The position numbers and the translations under genes were made by a program. Below, piece by piece: positions 26,255-35,439 of a DNA stretch of 64,000 nt (position 1 is the stretch's first letter; every line of letters begins with the position of its first letter). This stretch comes from Methylocystis rosea SV97 (GTDB lineage: Bacteria > Pseudomonadota > Alphaproteobacteria > Rhizobiales > Beijerinckiaceae), in the NCBI RefSeq assembly GCF_000372845.1, contig NZ_KB889963.1, positions 2,748,304 to 2,812,303 on the forward strand. Reading direction: 5' to 3'. The notes beneath the pieces are model-generated. The model did no database searches and was not told the origin of the DNA. It saw nothing but the letters and a program-made list of their open reading frames with translations.

Positions 26255-28357
26255 ATGCGTCCCTCCCTGCTCGACCCCTTTTTCGGTCGCGTCGCCGCAC
26301 TGCCCGGCGTCGGGCCGAAAACCGCCAGGCTGTTCGACCGGCTGCTCGCCAAGCCGGGGACGGAAGCGCGCCTCGTCGATCTGCTTTTTCATCTTCCGTC
26401 GACCGTCATCGACCGGAGCGTGCGGCCCACAATCGCCGCCGCGCCGCTCGAGACGATGGTCGTGTTGAAGGCGTGCGTCACCGAGCATCGTCGCCCTCAG
26501 GGCCGATATTCAAAATCGCCCTATCGCGTGCTCGTCGAGGATGACACCGGCGACGTCGAACTCGTGTTCTTTCTCGCCAATCCCGACTGGATCGAACGCA
26601 GCCTGCCGCTTGGCGCGACGCGCTGGATCTCGGGACGCATCGAGCTTTATGACGGGCGCCGCCAGATCGTGCATCCCGACCGCGTGCTCGACGAAGCCGG
26701 ATTGGCGAAGCTCCCCGCATTTGAAGCCGTCTATGGCCTCACCGAGGGCCTGCAGGCGCGTTACGTTTTGCGCGCGACGGAAGAAGCGCTGACGCGCCTG
26801 CCGAACCTTCCAGAATGGCAGGACGCCAGCGTTCTCGCCGCCAATAAGCTTCCCGCATTCGCCGAGGCGCTGCGCGCGGCGCACCGCCCCGAAGCCGCAG
26901 ATGCGCTCTCGCCGCAGCATCCTGCCCGTCAGCGTCTCGCGCTCGATGAATTGCTCGCGAGCCAGCTCGCGCTGCGCCTCATTCGCGCCAAGATGCGCCG
27001 CCCTCCAGGTCGCGCCCACAAGGGCGACGGCCGCTACGCCCGAGCGATCGAATCCGCTCTGCCGTTTCGCCTGACGCGCGCGCAGCAGCGCACGCTTGAT
27101 GAAATCCGCGCCGATCTTGCGTCGGAACAGCGCATGCTGCGGCTCGTCCAGGGCGACGTCGGATCCGGCAAAACTGTCGTCGCGGCGCTCGCCATCGCGA
27201 GCGTCGCCGAGACCGGCCGGCAAAGCGCCTTGATGGCTCCGACCGAGATCCTGGCGCGTCAGCACTACGATAGGCTTACGCCAACGCTCGCGTCCGCGGG
27301 ACTGCGCGTCGCGCTGCTGACAGGCCGCGCCAAACCGAGTGAACGCGCAGCGCTCCGCGCCGCCATTGGAGCGGGCGAAATCGACGTCGTCATCGGGACG
27401 CACGCTCTCGTGCAAAGCGATCTCGCCTTTCACGACCTCGGCCTCGCCGTCGTCGACGAGCAGCATCGCTTCGGCGTCGAGCAGCGGCTGGCGCTCGGCG
27501 CCAAGGGCGACGCCGTCGACGTGCTGGTGATGACCGCGACGCCCATTCCGCGCACGCTGGCGCTGACCGCCTTCGGCGACATGGACTGCTCGGCGCTCGA
27601 CGAAAAACCGCCCGGCCGCACGCCGATCTCAACGCGCGCGCTTCCGGCCGAGAGAATCGACGAGGTGATTGCGGGGCTGCGCCGCGCCTTGGCGGAGGGC
27701 GCGCGCGCCTATTGGGTCTGTCCGCTTGTTGAGGAGAATGAGGAGCTGGACCTCTCCGCTGCGCAAGAGCGGCACGCCGATCTGTCGAAGCTTTTCGGAG
27801 CGGCGGTCGGCCTCGTTCACGGCCGAATGAAAGGCGGCGAGAAGGATGCGGTGATGGAAGCCTTTCAGCGCGGCGAGATCAAAATTCTGGTGGCGACCAC
27901 GGTCATCGAAGTTGGCGTCGACGTTCCGGAAGCGACGATCATGGTCATCGAACACGCCGAGCGCTTCGGCCTTGCGCAGCTGCATCAGCTGCGCGGACGC
28001 GTTGGTCGCGGCTCGGGAAAATCCTCATGCCTGCTTCTGTACAAGGGCCCGCTGAGCGAAGCGGCGAAAGCGCGGCTGATGATCATACGCCAGACGGAAG
28101 ACGGATTTCGCATCGCTGAAGAAGATCTGCGGCTGCGCGGCGAAGGCGAAATTCTCGGCGTGCGGCAGGCCGGTCTGCCGAGCTTTCGGCTCGCCGACCT
28201 TTCCGCCCACGCGCGTCTCCTCGCCGTGGCGCGCGACGACGCCGAATTGATTCTGCGTCGCGATCCCGAGCTTGCGAGCGACAGAGGACAGGCCTTGCGC
28301 GCCCTGCTCTACCTCTTCGAACGGGACGACGCCGTGCGCCTGCTGCGCGCCGGCTGA
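26255..28357 (+). CDS. recG: ATP-dependent DNA helicase RecG
   Basis: RecG reverses stalled replication forks and branch-migrates Holliday junctions. The 700-residue product has the N-terminal wedge/OB domain (LPGVGPKTARLFDRLL, then RVLVEDDTGDVELVFF). The helicase core follows: Walker A QGDVGSGKTVVAALAI, the DExH-like VVDEQHRFGVEQR, MTATPIPRTLALTAFGDMD, and VATTVIEVGVDVPEATIMVI. The TRG-region residues are HQLRGRVGRGSGKSSCLLLY. The length is normal for the family. Confidence 0.98.
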   Translation: MRPSLLDPFFGRVAALPGVGPKTARLFDRLLAKPGTEARLVDLLFHLPSTVIDRSVRPTIAAAPLETMVVLKACVTEHRRPQGRYSKSPYRVLVEDDTGDVELVFFLANPDWIERSLPLGATRWISGRIELYDGRRQIVHPDRVLDEAGLAKLPAFEAVYGLTEGLQARYVLRATEEALTRLPNLPEWQDASVLAANKLPAFAEALRAAHRPEAADALSPQHPARQRLALDELLASQLALRLIRAKMRRPPGRAHKGDGRYARAIESALPFRLTRAQQRTLDEIRADLASEQRMLRLVQGDVGSGKTVVAALAIASVAETGRQSALMAPTEILARQHYDRLTPTLASAGLRVALLTGRAKPSERAALRAAIGAGEIDVVIGTHALVQSDLAFHDLGLAVVDEQHRFGVEQRLALGAKGDAVDVLVMTATPIPRTLALTAFGDMDCSALDEKPPGRTPISTRALPAERIDEVIAGLRRALAEGARAYWVCPLVEENEELDLSAAQERHADLSKLFGAAVGLVHGRMKGGEKDAVMEAFQRGEIKILVATTVIEVGVDVPEATIMVIEHAERFGLAQLHQLRGRVGRGSGKSSCLLLYKGPLSEAAKARLMIIRQTEDGFRIAEEDLRLRGEGEILGVRQAGLPSFRLADLSAHARLLAVARDDAELILRRDPELASDRGQALRALLYLFERDDAVRLLRAG

Positions 28358-28364
28358 TGCGACG

Positions 28365-29564
28365 TCAAAAGCGCCGCGCGATCACGATTCGGTTGCTGTT
28401 GACGCCCTTCACATTATTCGCGACGCCCCAGCAATTGCTGGTCTTCGTGAAGCTCTGCTCATTGACGAGCACGCCCAACCGCTCAAAGGGAAGATCGTCG
28501 AGCGCGCGCCAGACCAGTTGTTCGAGCGGCAGCGCCCCGCCCCTGACCTCGCCAACCTCATAAGCAACGTGACCGCCCGGCTTCACGACTCGCGCCAGTT
28601 CCGCGAAGACGTCGCGAGTCATCGCGCGCCAGTCTTCCGGCGCGCGAAGCTGCGAGAGGCGGATGCTCTCGACGTCGATTCCCGCAAACCAGTTGCGCAG
28701 CCAATTGTCGCCGCGATAGTCGACGACGTCGAGAAAAGGCGGCGACGTGACGACGAGATCGACTGTCGCATCGGCGATATGCTCCAAACGGGCGGCATTC
28801 GCCACGACGAGTTGCGCGTCGCAGACCGTCGGCGCGTCCTCCGCCAGAAGCGCGCGCGATTTCTTGAAAATCAGCTCGGCGATGTCGCGCCGCGGCGGCG
28901 TTTGTTCCCGACGCGCATTGATCTTCAGTTGCGCCTTAACGGAAACGGCCTGATTCGGCGGCATCGTGTAGACTGAAAAGAATCCCGGCGAGTGGCCGGT
29001 CAATCGATTGAGCGCCACCATGCGGATCCAGCCATCCACGGCGTCGAGGCAGCCATCATTTGCTCGGATCAGCAGATACCGGCGCAGCGCGCATATCTGC
29101 CGCAGCGTCTCAGCGTGGTAAAAAGCGAGAAGGTCTTCGCGATCAACCTCGCCGCGTCCCCAGGGCGCGGCCGCAAGCCGCGCCTCGATATCGCAAAGCG
29201 CCGGAGGCCGCAGCCGCGGGCGCGTCAGCAGCAGCGACAAAGGATTGGCGTCGGAGCCGATGGGTCTCCGCCCCATCAGCGCCGACTGCAGGATGGTCGT
29301 GCCGCGGCCCATGAAAGGATCGCACACGACGTCTCCCGGCTGCGTCAGCCGATCGATGAAAAAGGCCGGGAGCTGCGGCTTGAAACAGGCGCGATAGCTG
29401 ATCTCATGCAGCGGATGCGCGCGCCTTTGCCCGGCGGTCCAAAAGGCGTTGATGTAATAAGGAACGCCATCAGCGACAACGGCGCGAGTCGCCGCGCCGA
29501 ATTCTACGGACCAAAGCAGGTGGTGAAAAAATTCCGCTTCCGCGATCTTTTGAACTGCGCCCAT
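28365..29564 (-). CDS. orphan DNA methyltransferase (N4-cytosine/N6-adenine type)
   Basis: The 399-residue protein has SAM-binding motif I CDPFMGRGTTILQS (residues 81-94) and catalytic motif IV VVTSPPFLDVVDY (residues 271-283), the [DNS]PP[YF] signature of exocyclic-amino DNA methylases. Motif I comes well before motif IV, the reverse of the common beta class, with about 180 residues between, probably the target-recognition region. No restriction endonuclease gene lies nearby, so this is an orphan methylase that could act in regulation or replication timing. Only three bases separate it from the upstream HigA-like gene. Confidence 0.85.
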   Translation of the reverse strand: MGAVQKIAEAEFFHHLLWSVEFGAATRAVVADGVPYYINAFWTAGQRRAHPLHEISYRACFKPQLPAFFIDRLTQPGDVVCDPFMGRGTTILQSALMGRRPIGSDANPLSLLLTRPRLRPPALCDIEARLAAAPWGRGEVDREDLLAFYHAETLRQICALRRYLLIRANDGCLDAVDGWIRMVALNRLTGHSPGFFSVYTMPPNQAVSVKAQLKINARREQTPPRRDIAELIFKKSRALLAEDAPTVCDAQLVVANAARLEHIADATVDLVVTSPPFLDVVDYRGDNWLRNWFAGIDVESIRLSQLRAPEDWRAMTRDVFAELARVVKPGGHVAYEVGEVRGGALPLEQLVWRALDDLPFERLGVLVNEQSFTKTSNCWGVANNVKGVNSNRIVIARRF

Positions 29565-29567
29565 GCT

Positions 29568-29864
29568 TCAGTCGCGCTGACGATCGGCGAGGCTCGGCAA
29601 TGACTTGATCCTCGCTCCGGCCGCGCGGCGCGCGAGCGAAAGCTCATATTGCGTCTGCAGCTCGAGCCAATCTTCGGGCTGAACGCCGAACCAGTGTCCA
29701 AGTCGCAGCGCCGTATCGGCGGTGACGCCCCGCTGGCCATTGATAATGGCGGTGACCCGATTGACCGGCACGTCGATATCGCGCGCCAGATCCGACGCCG
29801 TCAATCCGAGCTCCTGCAGATGACGGGCAAGAATTTCGCCAGGATGCGACATCCCATTCTCCAT
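29568..29864 (-). CDS. HigA-family HTH (XRE) antitoxin-like regulator, no toxin gene
   Basis: The 98-residue protein matches HigA/VapI-type antitoxins: HPGEILARHLQELGLTASDL, RDIDVPVNRVTAIINGQRG, and the C-terminal TALRLGHWFGVQPEDWLELQ. An ATG four codons later (MSHPGEIL, 29852) is equally possible. Usually a HigB toxin gene of about 280 bases lies immediately upstream. Here the 200 bases upstream encode nothing like HigB and tgt begins soon after. The three-base gap to the DNA methylase suggests that it regulates, or once partnered, that gene. Confidence 0.85.
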   Translation of the reverse strand: MENGMSHPGEILARHLQELGLTASDLARDIDVPVNRVTAIINGQRGVTADTALRLGHWFGVQPEDWLELQTQYELSLARRAAGARIKSLPSLADRQRD

Positions 29865-30028
29865 CGACGCCAGTTTGGATTTTGACGGGCGCGCGCGAAC
29901 GCTCTCGCGTCGCAGATGCGTCTGCCGACGAGCATTTGCTGGCGCTTCCTGCCGAACGCCGATCAAAAATCTTCTGGTGAGCTCTTCATGGTAGCGGCCC
30001 ATGCTCCGCCCCCGCCGAATATTGTTTT

Positions 30029-30056
30029 CGTAAACCATATTATCTGGTCCGTAAAC
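30029..30056 (-). promoter_or_regulatory. CGTAAAC direct repeats and -10-like box ahead of the HigA-like gene
   Basis: The heptamer CGTAAAC occurs at 30029-30035 and again at 30050-30056, exactly 21 bases apart (two helical turns). Between them, the minus strand reads CAGATAATATGG, whose GATAAT is a good -10 hexamer. The spacing on one DNA face suits a dimeric HTH regulator, so this may be the autoregulated promoter of the HigA-methylase pair. Confidence 0.35.
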
Positions 30057-30070
30057 TCGGCTGAGGTGAC

Positions 30071-31195
30071 TTAGGCGCTTTCGCCCTCGATCCAATTGGC
30101 GCGCGTCTCGGCGATGAAGTCGGCGAGACGCCCGGCGCCGATGGCTGCGCGAAGGCCCGCCATCAGCTCCTGATAATAGGCGACATTGGCCTGCGTCAGC
30201 AGCATCATCCCGAGGATTTCCCCCGCTTTGACGAGGTGATGCAGATAGGCGCGCGAATAGTCGCGCGCGGCGGGGCAGGATGACTGCTCGTCGAGCGGCC
30301 GCGGATCGTCGGCGTGGCGCGCATTGCGCAACGTCACCCGTCCGTGGCGCGTATAGGCGAGGCCGTGGCGGCCGGCGCGAGTCGGCATCACGCAATCAAA
30401 CATGTCGATTCCCCGCGCGACAGCCTGAACGATGTCATCCGGCGCGCCCACGCCCATCAGATAACGAGGTTTCGATTCGGGCAAATGCGGGGCGGTCGTC
30501 TCGAGCATGTCGAGCATCACGTCCTGAGGTTCGCCGACGGCCAGACCGCCGACCGCGATCCCATGGAAATCCATGCCGGCGAGCGCTTGGGCGCTTTCGA
30601 TCCGAAGCCGCTTCGATTCGCCGCCTTGCACAATGCCGAACACCGCCCTGCCCGGGCGTTCGCGAAACGCCTTACGTGAACGCTCGGCCCAACGCAGCGA
30701 AAGACGCATCGCGCGTTCGGCCTCGCTTTCGGAACATGGCAGGCGCACGCATTCGTCGAGCTGCATCTGAATGTCCGACCCGAGGAGATCCTGAATTTCC
30801 ATCGAACGCTCGGGCGAAAGATGATGGCGCGAACCGTCGATATGCGACTGAAAGGTCACGCCGCTTTCATCGAGCTTGCGCAGCTTCGCAAGCGACATCA
30901 CCTGAAAACCGCCGGAATCCGTCAAGATCGGATAGGGCCAGCGCATGAATTCATGCAGTCCGCCCAACCGCGCGATCCGCTCCGCGCCCGGCCGCAGCAT
31001 GAGATGATAGACATTGCCGAGCAGAATGTCGGCGCCCGCGGCGCGCACGTCTTCAACGAACATCGCTTTCACCGTCGCCGCGGTGCCGACCGGCATGAAG
31101 GCGGGCGTACGGATTGTTCCGCGCGGCATAACGATTTCGCCTTGACGCGCGAGGTCGTCGGTCGCGAGGACAGAAAAGGAAAAAGCCTGCGTCAC
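30071..31195 (-). CDS. tgt: tRNA-guanine transglycosylase (queuine/preQ1)
   Basis: Tgt swaps guanine 34 for the queuosine precursor preQ1 in Asp, Asn, His and Tyr tRNAs. The 374-residue protein has the typical PTFMPVGT-like [31 protein letters not shown] with the catalytic Asp, [11 protein letters not shown] and [13 protein letters not shown] with the second Asp. In the zinc site the usual CxCxxC before SRAY reads [16 protein letters not shown], so two of the three cysteines are replaced. It starts with GTG overlapping the stop of the gene upstream (GTGA), in a queA-unknown-tgt run. Confidence 0.95.
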   Translation of the reverse strand: MTQAFSFSVLATDDLARQGEIVMPRGTIRTPAFMPVGTAATVKAMFVEDVRAAGADILLGNVYHLMLRPGAERIARLGGLHEFMRWPYPILTDSGGFQVMSLAKLRKLDESGVTFQSHIDGSRHHLSPERSMEIQDLLGSDIQMQLDECVRLPCSESEAERAMRLSLRWAERSRKAFRERPGRAVFGIVQGGESKRLRIESAQALAGMDFHGIAVGGLAVGEPQDVMLDMLETTAPHLPESKPRYLMGVGAPDDIVQAVARGIDMFDCVMPTRAGRHGLAYTRHGRVTLRNARHADDPRPLDEQSSCPAARDYSRAYLHHLVKAGEILGMMLLTQANVAYYQELMAGLRAAIGAGRLADFIAETRANWIEGESA

Positions 31196-31506
31196 TTGTT
31201 GTCCTTCGCGCCGAGTATGGCGAGCTTCACGATGCGATAGCGACCGCTGTCGCTTTCATTGAACCACACGGAGAACTCTGACCCGACCATTATCGTCGCC
31301 TCGCGCAGGTCAGATCGCCAGCTCTCTCCATGACCGAAGTCGATTCGTCCGTCGCGCCGTAGAATGAATGGACGCACGTTATCGTCGTCGAGCGCCAATG
31401 CGCCGAAAAGATCCCATGTCGAAACAAGTCGCGCGCCGTCGATCCGCGCGTCAATGGTCATCGGCGCCTCTCGCGGATCGTCGCGCCAGAGTGCAAGGAT
31501 GCGCAT
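31192..31506 (-). CDS. hypothetical protein between queA and tgt, 104 aa
   Basis: This small soluble protein ([20 protein letters not shown]...) overlaps the tgt start by four bases and begins 14 bases after queA ends, so it is part of that operon. The recognisable features are a beta-rich core ([14 protein letters not shown] [20 protein letters not shown] and [18 protein letters not shown]). No signal peptide, cysteines or known motif is present. Its constant position in the operon hints at a link to tRNA modification, but that is inference. An upstream in-frame ATG at 31548 would run into queA and is less likely. Confidence 0.6.
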   Translation of the reverse strand: MRILALWRDDPREAPMTIDARIDGARLVSTWDLFGALALDDDNVRPFILRRDGRIDFGHGESWRSDLREATIMVGSEFSVWFNESDSGRYRIVKLAILGAKDNK

Positions 31507-31520
31507 GTCGCGAGGCTCGC

Positions 31521-32582
31521 TCACGTTTCGGAGCGCTGAAGCAGACACGCGTCGCCGTAGGAATAAAAACGATAGCCGCTTTCGATGGCATGCGCATAGG
31601 CGGCCTTCATGCGCTCGAGGCCGGCGAATGCGGCGACCAGCATGAACAGAGTCGAGCGCGGGAGATGGAAATTGGTAAGCAGCATGTCCACGGCGCGGAA
31701 ACGATAGCCGGGCGTAATGAAGATCCGCGTGCGCGCAGCATAAGGCGCAAGCCGTCCGGCGTCGTCCGCCGAGCTTTCCAGCACGCGCAGCGCGGTCGTG
31801 CCGACCGCGACGATGCGTCCGCCTCCCGCTCGCACCTCGTTCAGCGCCTGCGCCGTTTCGGCGTCAAGTCGCGCGAACTCCTCGTGCATCCTGTGCAGGT
31901 CCGTGTCCTCCGCCTTCACGGGAAGAAAGGTGCCGGCGCCTACATGCAGCGTCACGCGGTAAAGACGAACGCCGCGCGCTTCGATCGCTGCGAGCAGCTG
32001 CGGCGTGAAGTGGAGGCCGGCGGTCGGCGCGGCGACGGCGCCCGCTTCGCGCGCGAAGATCGTCTGATAGTCACTTTCGTCTCGCGCGTCGGCCGAACGC
32101 TTGCCTGCGATATAGGGCGGCAGGGGCATGACGCCCGCCTGCTCTATTGCGATATCCAGAGCAGGTCCTTGAAGCTCGAAAGCAAGTGTAATCTCTCCTT
32201 CGTCGCCTTTCGTTTCGACGCGAGAGTCGATTGTGCCCCCATGGCCCATAAAGCTTATGCGATCTCCGATCGCGAGCTTCTTTGCCGGGCGCATCAGCGC
32301 GCGCCAGCGGGAAGCATCCAGCCGTTCGATCAGCGTCGCTTCAACATTGGCGCTCAACGCGTCTCGAAAGCGCCGACCGGAAAGCCGCGCGTGAATGACG
32401 CGCGAGTCGTTGACGACGAGCGCGTCTCCGGGACGAAGATAATTCGGCAGGTCGCGGACGATCCTATCCTCGAAAGGCCCGCCGCACGGCGCGACGAGCA
32501 TACGGGCGCTGTCGCGGGGATCGGCGGGCCGAAGAGCGATCCTGTCTTGCGGGAGGTTGAAGTCGAAAAGGTCGACGCGCAT
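31521..32582 (-). CDS. queA: S-adenosylmethionine:tRNA ribosyltransferase-isomerase
   Basis: QueA moves the ribosyl part of SAM onto preQ1 in tRNA to make epoxyqueuosine. The 353-residue protein has the family opening [76 protein letters not shown] and the C-terminal [20 protein letters not shown]. It works in sequence with Tgt, two genes downstream. Full length. Confidence 0.97.
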   Translation of the reverse strand: MRVDLFDFNLPQDRIALRPADPRDSARMLVAPCGGPFEDRIVRDLPNYLRPGDALVVNDSRVIHARLSGRRFRDALSANVEATLIERLDASRWRALMRPAKKLAIGDRISFMGHGGTIDSRVETKGDEGEITLAFELQGPALDIAIEQAGVMPLPPYIAGKRSADARDESDYQTIFAREAGAVAAPTAGLHFTPQLLAAIEARGVRLYRVTLHVGAGTFLPVKAEDTDLHRMHEEFARLDAETAQALNEVRAGGGRIVAVGTTALRVLESSADDAGRLAPYAARTRIFITPGYRFRAVDMLLTNFHLPRSTLFMLVAAFAGLERMKAAYAHAIESGYRFYSYGDACLLQRSET

Positions 32583-32672
32583 GCGGAGCTTGCAAAAACC
32601 ATAAGCTCCGTCAGGTCAAGCCAGAAAAGTCGGCGGCGCCGATTATCGACCAACCGGCGCCGCCGCGAGAGC

Positions 32673-33380
32673 TTATTGGTATGAGCCGACGCGCCGGCGG
32701 CGCTCGTCAAACCGGAACTCCGGAGCGCTCCGCAGATCGTCGCGAGTCGTGTTCACAACCGCTTCGACGTCGCCATCTTCGTTCCGGGAAACGACCATTG
32801 ACGAGGGGTCGATCGCGATATGGCGCTCGCCGATGCCGAGGAATCCGCCAACGCTGACGATGACCGCACGCAGATTCCTATTATTGTCGAAGATGACATC
32901 CTCGATCTCGCCGATGTCGTCATTCTGCAGATTGCGGACATCGCTGCCGATCAGCTGCGACATGCGCATGTCGGTAGGTCCGAGCCTATAAAAAATCACG
33001 CGGGCGGAGCCGAGCTGATCCAGTTCGCGCATTTCAGTTGCGGACCGTCCTCTCGTCGTCTGCCGATCCATGCCCGTGCGATCCATGGTGCGGTCCATGC
33101 CCGGCTGGCTGTCCTGATCGCGCATCCGTTCGCGCGCGGCGCTGCCTCGCCAGGTCGGCGCGGCGTCGTCATCGCGGCCCATCTCGCGCCAGCCGCTGCG
33201 AGATGTCGTATCCTCCGCATCCTTGGCTGCTTGGCCCGGCTTCTCCTGCTGAGTGCTGCGAGACTGAGTCTGATTCTTGCTCGAGCTCGCGCCCGTGCGA
33301 TCGCGCGCTGCATTCGCTGTCACGCTGGCGGAAAGCGCGATCGCCGCTACTGTAGCGATCAACAACTTGAGCGATTTCAT
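32673..33380 (-). CDS. secreted PRC-barrel domain protein
   Basis: The ATG at 33380 opens a signal peptide (MKSLKLLIATVAAIALSASVTANA). Residues 25-115 are low-complexity, rich in Arg, Asp, Ser, Gln and Met-Asp repeats (DRTMDRTGMDRQTTRG). Residues 145-235 form a PRC-barrel-like domain (IGSDVRNLQNDDIGEIEDVI, VIVSVGGFLGIGERHIAI). Such proteins occur widely in Rhizobiales as periplasmic or stress-linked proteins of unknown function. It interrupts the usual cyclophilin-queA order. Confidence 0.85.
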   Translation of the reverse strand: MKSLKLLIATVAAIALSASVTANAARDRTGASSSKNQTQSRSTQQEKPGQAAKDAEDTTSRSGWREMGRDDDAAPTWRGSAARERMRDQDSQPGMDRTMDRTGMDRQTTRGRSATEMRELDQLGSARVIFYRLGPTDMRMSQLIGSDVRNLQNDDIGEIEDVIFDNNRNLRAVIVSVGGFLGIGERHIAIDPSSMVVSRNEDGDVEAVVNTTRDDLRSAPEFRFDERRRRVGSYQ

Positions 33381-33546
33381 CGGATACTCTCCACTGTTCC
33401 GCTCGCCCGTCTCGGCGAGCGATACTTTGCAACCAGCGTCTGGAGAGATAGTTCCGAATCCCGCGTCCAACTCAGGTCTTTACTGCACATGCGCCCAAGG
33501 CCGGGGCGCATGCTTGACCAAAGGCTCGACCTGTCGCGTCAGTCGA

Positions 33547-34002
33547 TCAACCCAACGTCGCCTTGACGATCTTGTCGGGATCTTTCACCGGTTCGCCGCG
33601 CTTGATCTTATCGACATTCTCCATGCCGGAGACCACTTCGCCCCAAACCGTATATTTGTTGTCGAGGAAGCGCGCATCATCGAAGCAGATGAAGAACTGC
33701 GAATTGGCGCTGTCGGGGCTTTGCGCGCGGGCCATCGAGCAGGTTCCGCGCACATGCGGCGTGCTGTTGAACTCGGCCTTGAGGTCTGGATATTGCGATC
33801 CGCCCGTGCCGGTGCCGCGCGGACAGCCCGTCTGAGCCATGAAGCCGTCAATCACGCGATGAAAGACGATGCCGTCGTAGAATCCTTCCGAAACGAGCTT
33901 CTTGATATGCGCGACATGATTGGGCGCGAGGTCTGAACGAAATTTGATGACGACTGGTCCCTTCGTCGTCTCAAGCGTCATGGTGTCGGCGGCTTCGGTC
34001 AT
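33547..34002 (-). CDS. peptidyl-prolyl cis-trans isomerase, cyclophilin type (cytoplasmic)
   Basis: The 151-residue cyclophilin has the catalytic and ligand-pocket residues IVFHRVIDGFMAQTG (Arg and Phe), FNSTPHVRGTCSMARAQ, and NSQFFICFDDARFLDNKYTV. It has no signal peptide, unlike its paralogue just upstream, so it works in the cytosol speeding proline isomerisation. The Trp of the pocket lies in YTVWGEVVSGM. Two cyclophilins between coaD and queA are a recurring alphaproteobacterial arrangement. Confidence 0.95.
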   Translation of the reverse strand: MTEAADTMTLETTKGPVVIKFRSDLAPNHVAHIKKLVSEGFYDGIVFHRVIDGFMAQTGCPRGTGTGGSQYPDLKAEFNSTPHVRGTCSMARAQSPDSANSQFFICFDDARFLDNKYTVWGEVVSGMENVDKIKRGEPVKDPDKIVKATLG

Positions 34003-34128
34003 TCTGGTTCCCTCTCCACTTGTCGAAAAGCCGGTCCTTCACGCACCGCAACCGGTCATGGTCCGGCTGTTTGCGGAGGGGACGGCTTACGTTACGCCCA
34101 ACAAGCGCGGGCATAACGCATATGAATC

Positions 34129-34680
34129 TCAGCTCTCGTCGCCAGCAACGCGCATCTTGATGATCTTGTCCGGATTCTCGACCATGCCGTTATTGGACTT
34201 TGAACCCTTCTTGATCTTGTCGACGACGTCCATGCCGGAGACCACCTCGCCGAATACGGTGTATTTGCCGTTGAGCTGCGGCGCGTCTGCATAGACGATG
34301 AAGAACTGCGAATTGCCGGAATTGACGTCGCCGCCTTCGCGCGCCATTCCAACTATGCCGCGCTTGAACGGCGTATCCGTAAACTCGGCCTTCAGATCCG
34401 TATAGCGCGAACCTTGCATTCCGGTGCCGGTTGGATCGCCAGCTTGCGCCATAAAGCCGTCGATGACGCGATGGAATACAATACCGTCGTAGAAATGTTC
34501 CTTGGCCAGCTTCTCAATGCGCTCGACATGCTTGGGCGCGAGATCAGGCCGCAGCTTGATGGTGACGCGGCCATCCTTCGTGTCGAGATAAAGGAGATGA
34601 TCGTCAGCCGCTCTAGCGGGCGCGGCGCTGAGCGCGGCGACGGCCGCGGCGGCAAGAAGCAGACGGCGGGTGAGTTTCAT
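34129..34680 (-). CDS. peptidyl-prolyl cis-trans isomerase, cyclophilin type (periplasmic)
   Basis: The 183-residue cyclophilin begins with a signal peptide (MKLTRRLLLAAAAVAALSAA, cleavage after PARA). The catalytic core is complete: GIVFHRVIDGFMAQAG, FKRGIVGMAREGGDVNSGNS and QFFIVYADAPQLNGKYTVFG. The normal pocket Trp is Phe here (YTVFGEVVSG), which in this family usually means insensitivity to cyclosporin. It should catalyse proline isomerisation in exported proteins. The coaD gene ends nine bases upstream, so the two are probably co-transcribed. Confidence 0.95.
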   Translation of the reverse strand: MKLTRRLLLAAAAVAALSAAPARAADDHLLYLDTKDGRVTIKLRPDLAPKHVERIEKLAKEHFYDGIVFHRVIDGFMAQAGDPTGTGMQGSRYTDLKAEFTDTPFKRGIVGMAREGGDVNSGNSQFFIVYADAPQLNGKYTVFGEVVSGMDVVDKIKKGSKSNNGMVENPDKIIKMRVAGDES

Positions 34681-34689
34681 GAAGCCTCC

Positions 34690-35214
34690 CTATGTATTGC
34701 CGCGCCTTTCTATGGCGCGTTTGAGTGCGGCGACGGAGACGGACGGGGCAAAGGCCGATACGTCGCCGCCAAGCGCCGCGATCTGACGCACGAAGGTTCC
34801 GCTGACATGGCGTAGCCCTGGCGAAGCAGGCATGAAAACCGTGTGAATGTCCGGCGCAAGCGTCCCATTCATCCCCGCCATCTGCATCTCATAATCGAAG
34901 TCGGCGCTATCGCGCAAACCGCGGAGAATGGCGCAGGCGCCGTGCTGGCGCGCCGCCTCGACGACAAGTCCGTCAAAGCCCGCGACCTCGAAGCCGCAAG
35001 ACGCGCCCAAGCCGGCACAGGCCTGGCGAATGACCGCCGCGCGCTCGTCGAAAGAGAGCCACGGCTCCTTGCCGTGGTGCACGCCGATCGCAACGACGAT
35101 CCTGTCAAAGAGCGCACCGCCCTGCGCCATCACGTTGAGATGGCCAAAGGTCAACGGGTCGAAACTCCCGGGGTAAAGAGCCGTCCGCGCCGTCGTTACG
35201 GGAGCATCTGTCAT
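34690..35214 (-). CDS. coaD: phosphopantetheine adenylyltransferase
   Basis: CoaD makes dephospho-CoA from 4'-phosphopantetheine and ATP. The 174-residue protein has the nucleotidyltransferase signature ALYPGSFDPLTFGHLNVM with the (H/T)xGH motif, LRGLRDSADFDYEMQMAGMN with phosphopantetheine-contact residues, and the conserved SSTFVR replaced here by HVSGTFVRQIA. The ATG at 35214 fits the family N-terminus; an upstream ATG at 35274 adds a basic extension not expected. It heads the cyclophilin operon. Confidence 0.95.
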   Translation of the reverse strand: MTDAPVTTARTALYPGSFDPLTFGHLNVMAQGGALFDRIVVAIGVHHGKEPWLSFDERAAVIRQACAGLGASCGFEVAGFDGLVVEAARQHGACAILRGLRDSADFDYEMQMAGMNGTLAPDIHTVFMPASPGLRHVSGTFVRQIAALGGDVSAFAPSVSVAALKRAIERRGNT

Positions 35215-35359
35215 GGCGACGGGTATAGGAGATTTTGCGCGCTTTCGCGAGACGGCGCGCGCCTTCGCCGCCACAAACTGCCGCTCGCTGGCGACGATTG
35301 CCCGGAAGTCGCGCCCTGGCGCTGCTTTTCGGACACGCCTACACTCGCGAGTTGCGAGC

Positions 35360-35391
35360 GGAGCGCTACAATAGAGGAGCGCTACAATAGA
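35360..35391 (+). repeat. perfect 16-base tandem duplication with -10-like boxes
   Basis: GGAGCGCTACAATAGA occurs twice back to back (35360-35375 and 35376-35391). Each copy contains TACAAT, a fair -10 hexamer, and lies 50-80 bases ahead of the LysM gene. It may be a duplicated promoter core. Confidence 0.7.
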
Positions 35392-35439
35392 TCAGTCGCA
35401 TCCGGCGTGAATGGCCGGACCTACGAAGGAGACTCCAGC

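Noticed and set aside
26510-27466. 318-codon frame opposite recG
   Set aside because: Entirely inside recG on the other strand, with no motif.
29865-30070. Possible HigB toxin upstream of the HigA-like gene
   Set aside because: All three frames checked; none shows HigB features, and the space is too short for a full toxin gene.
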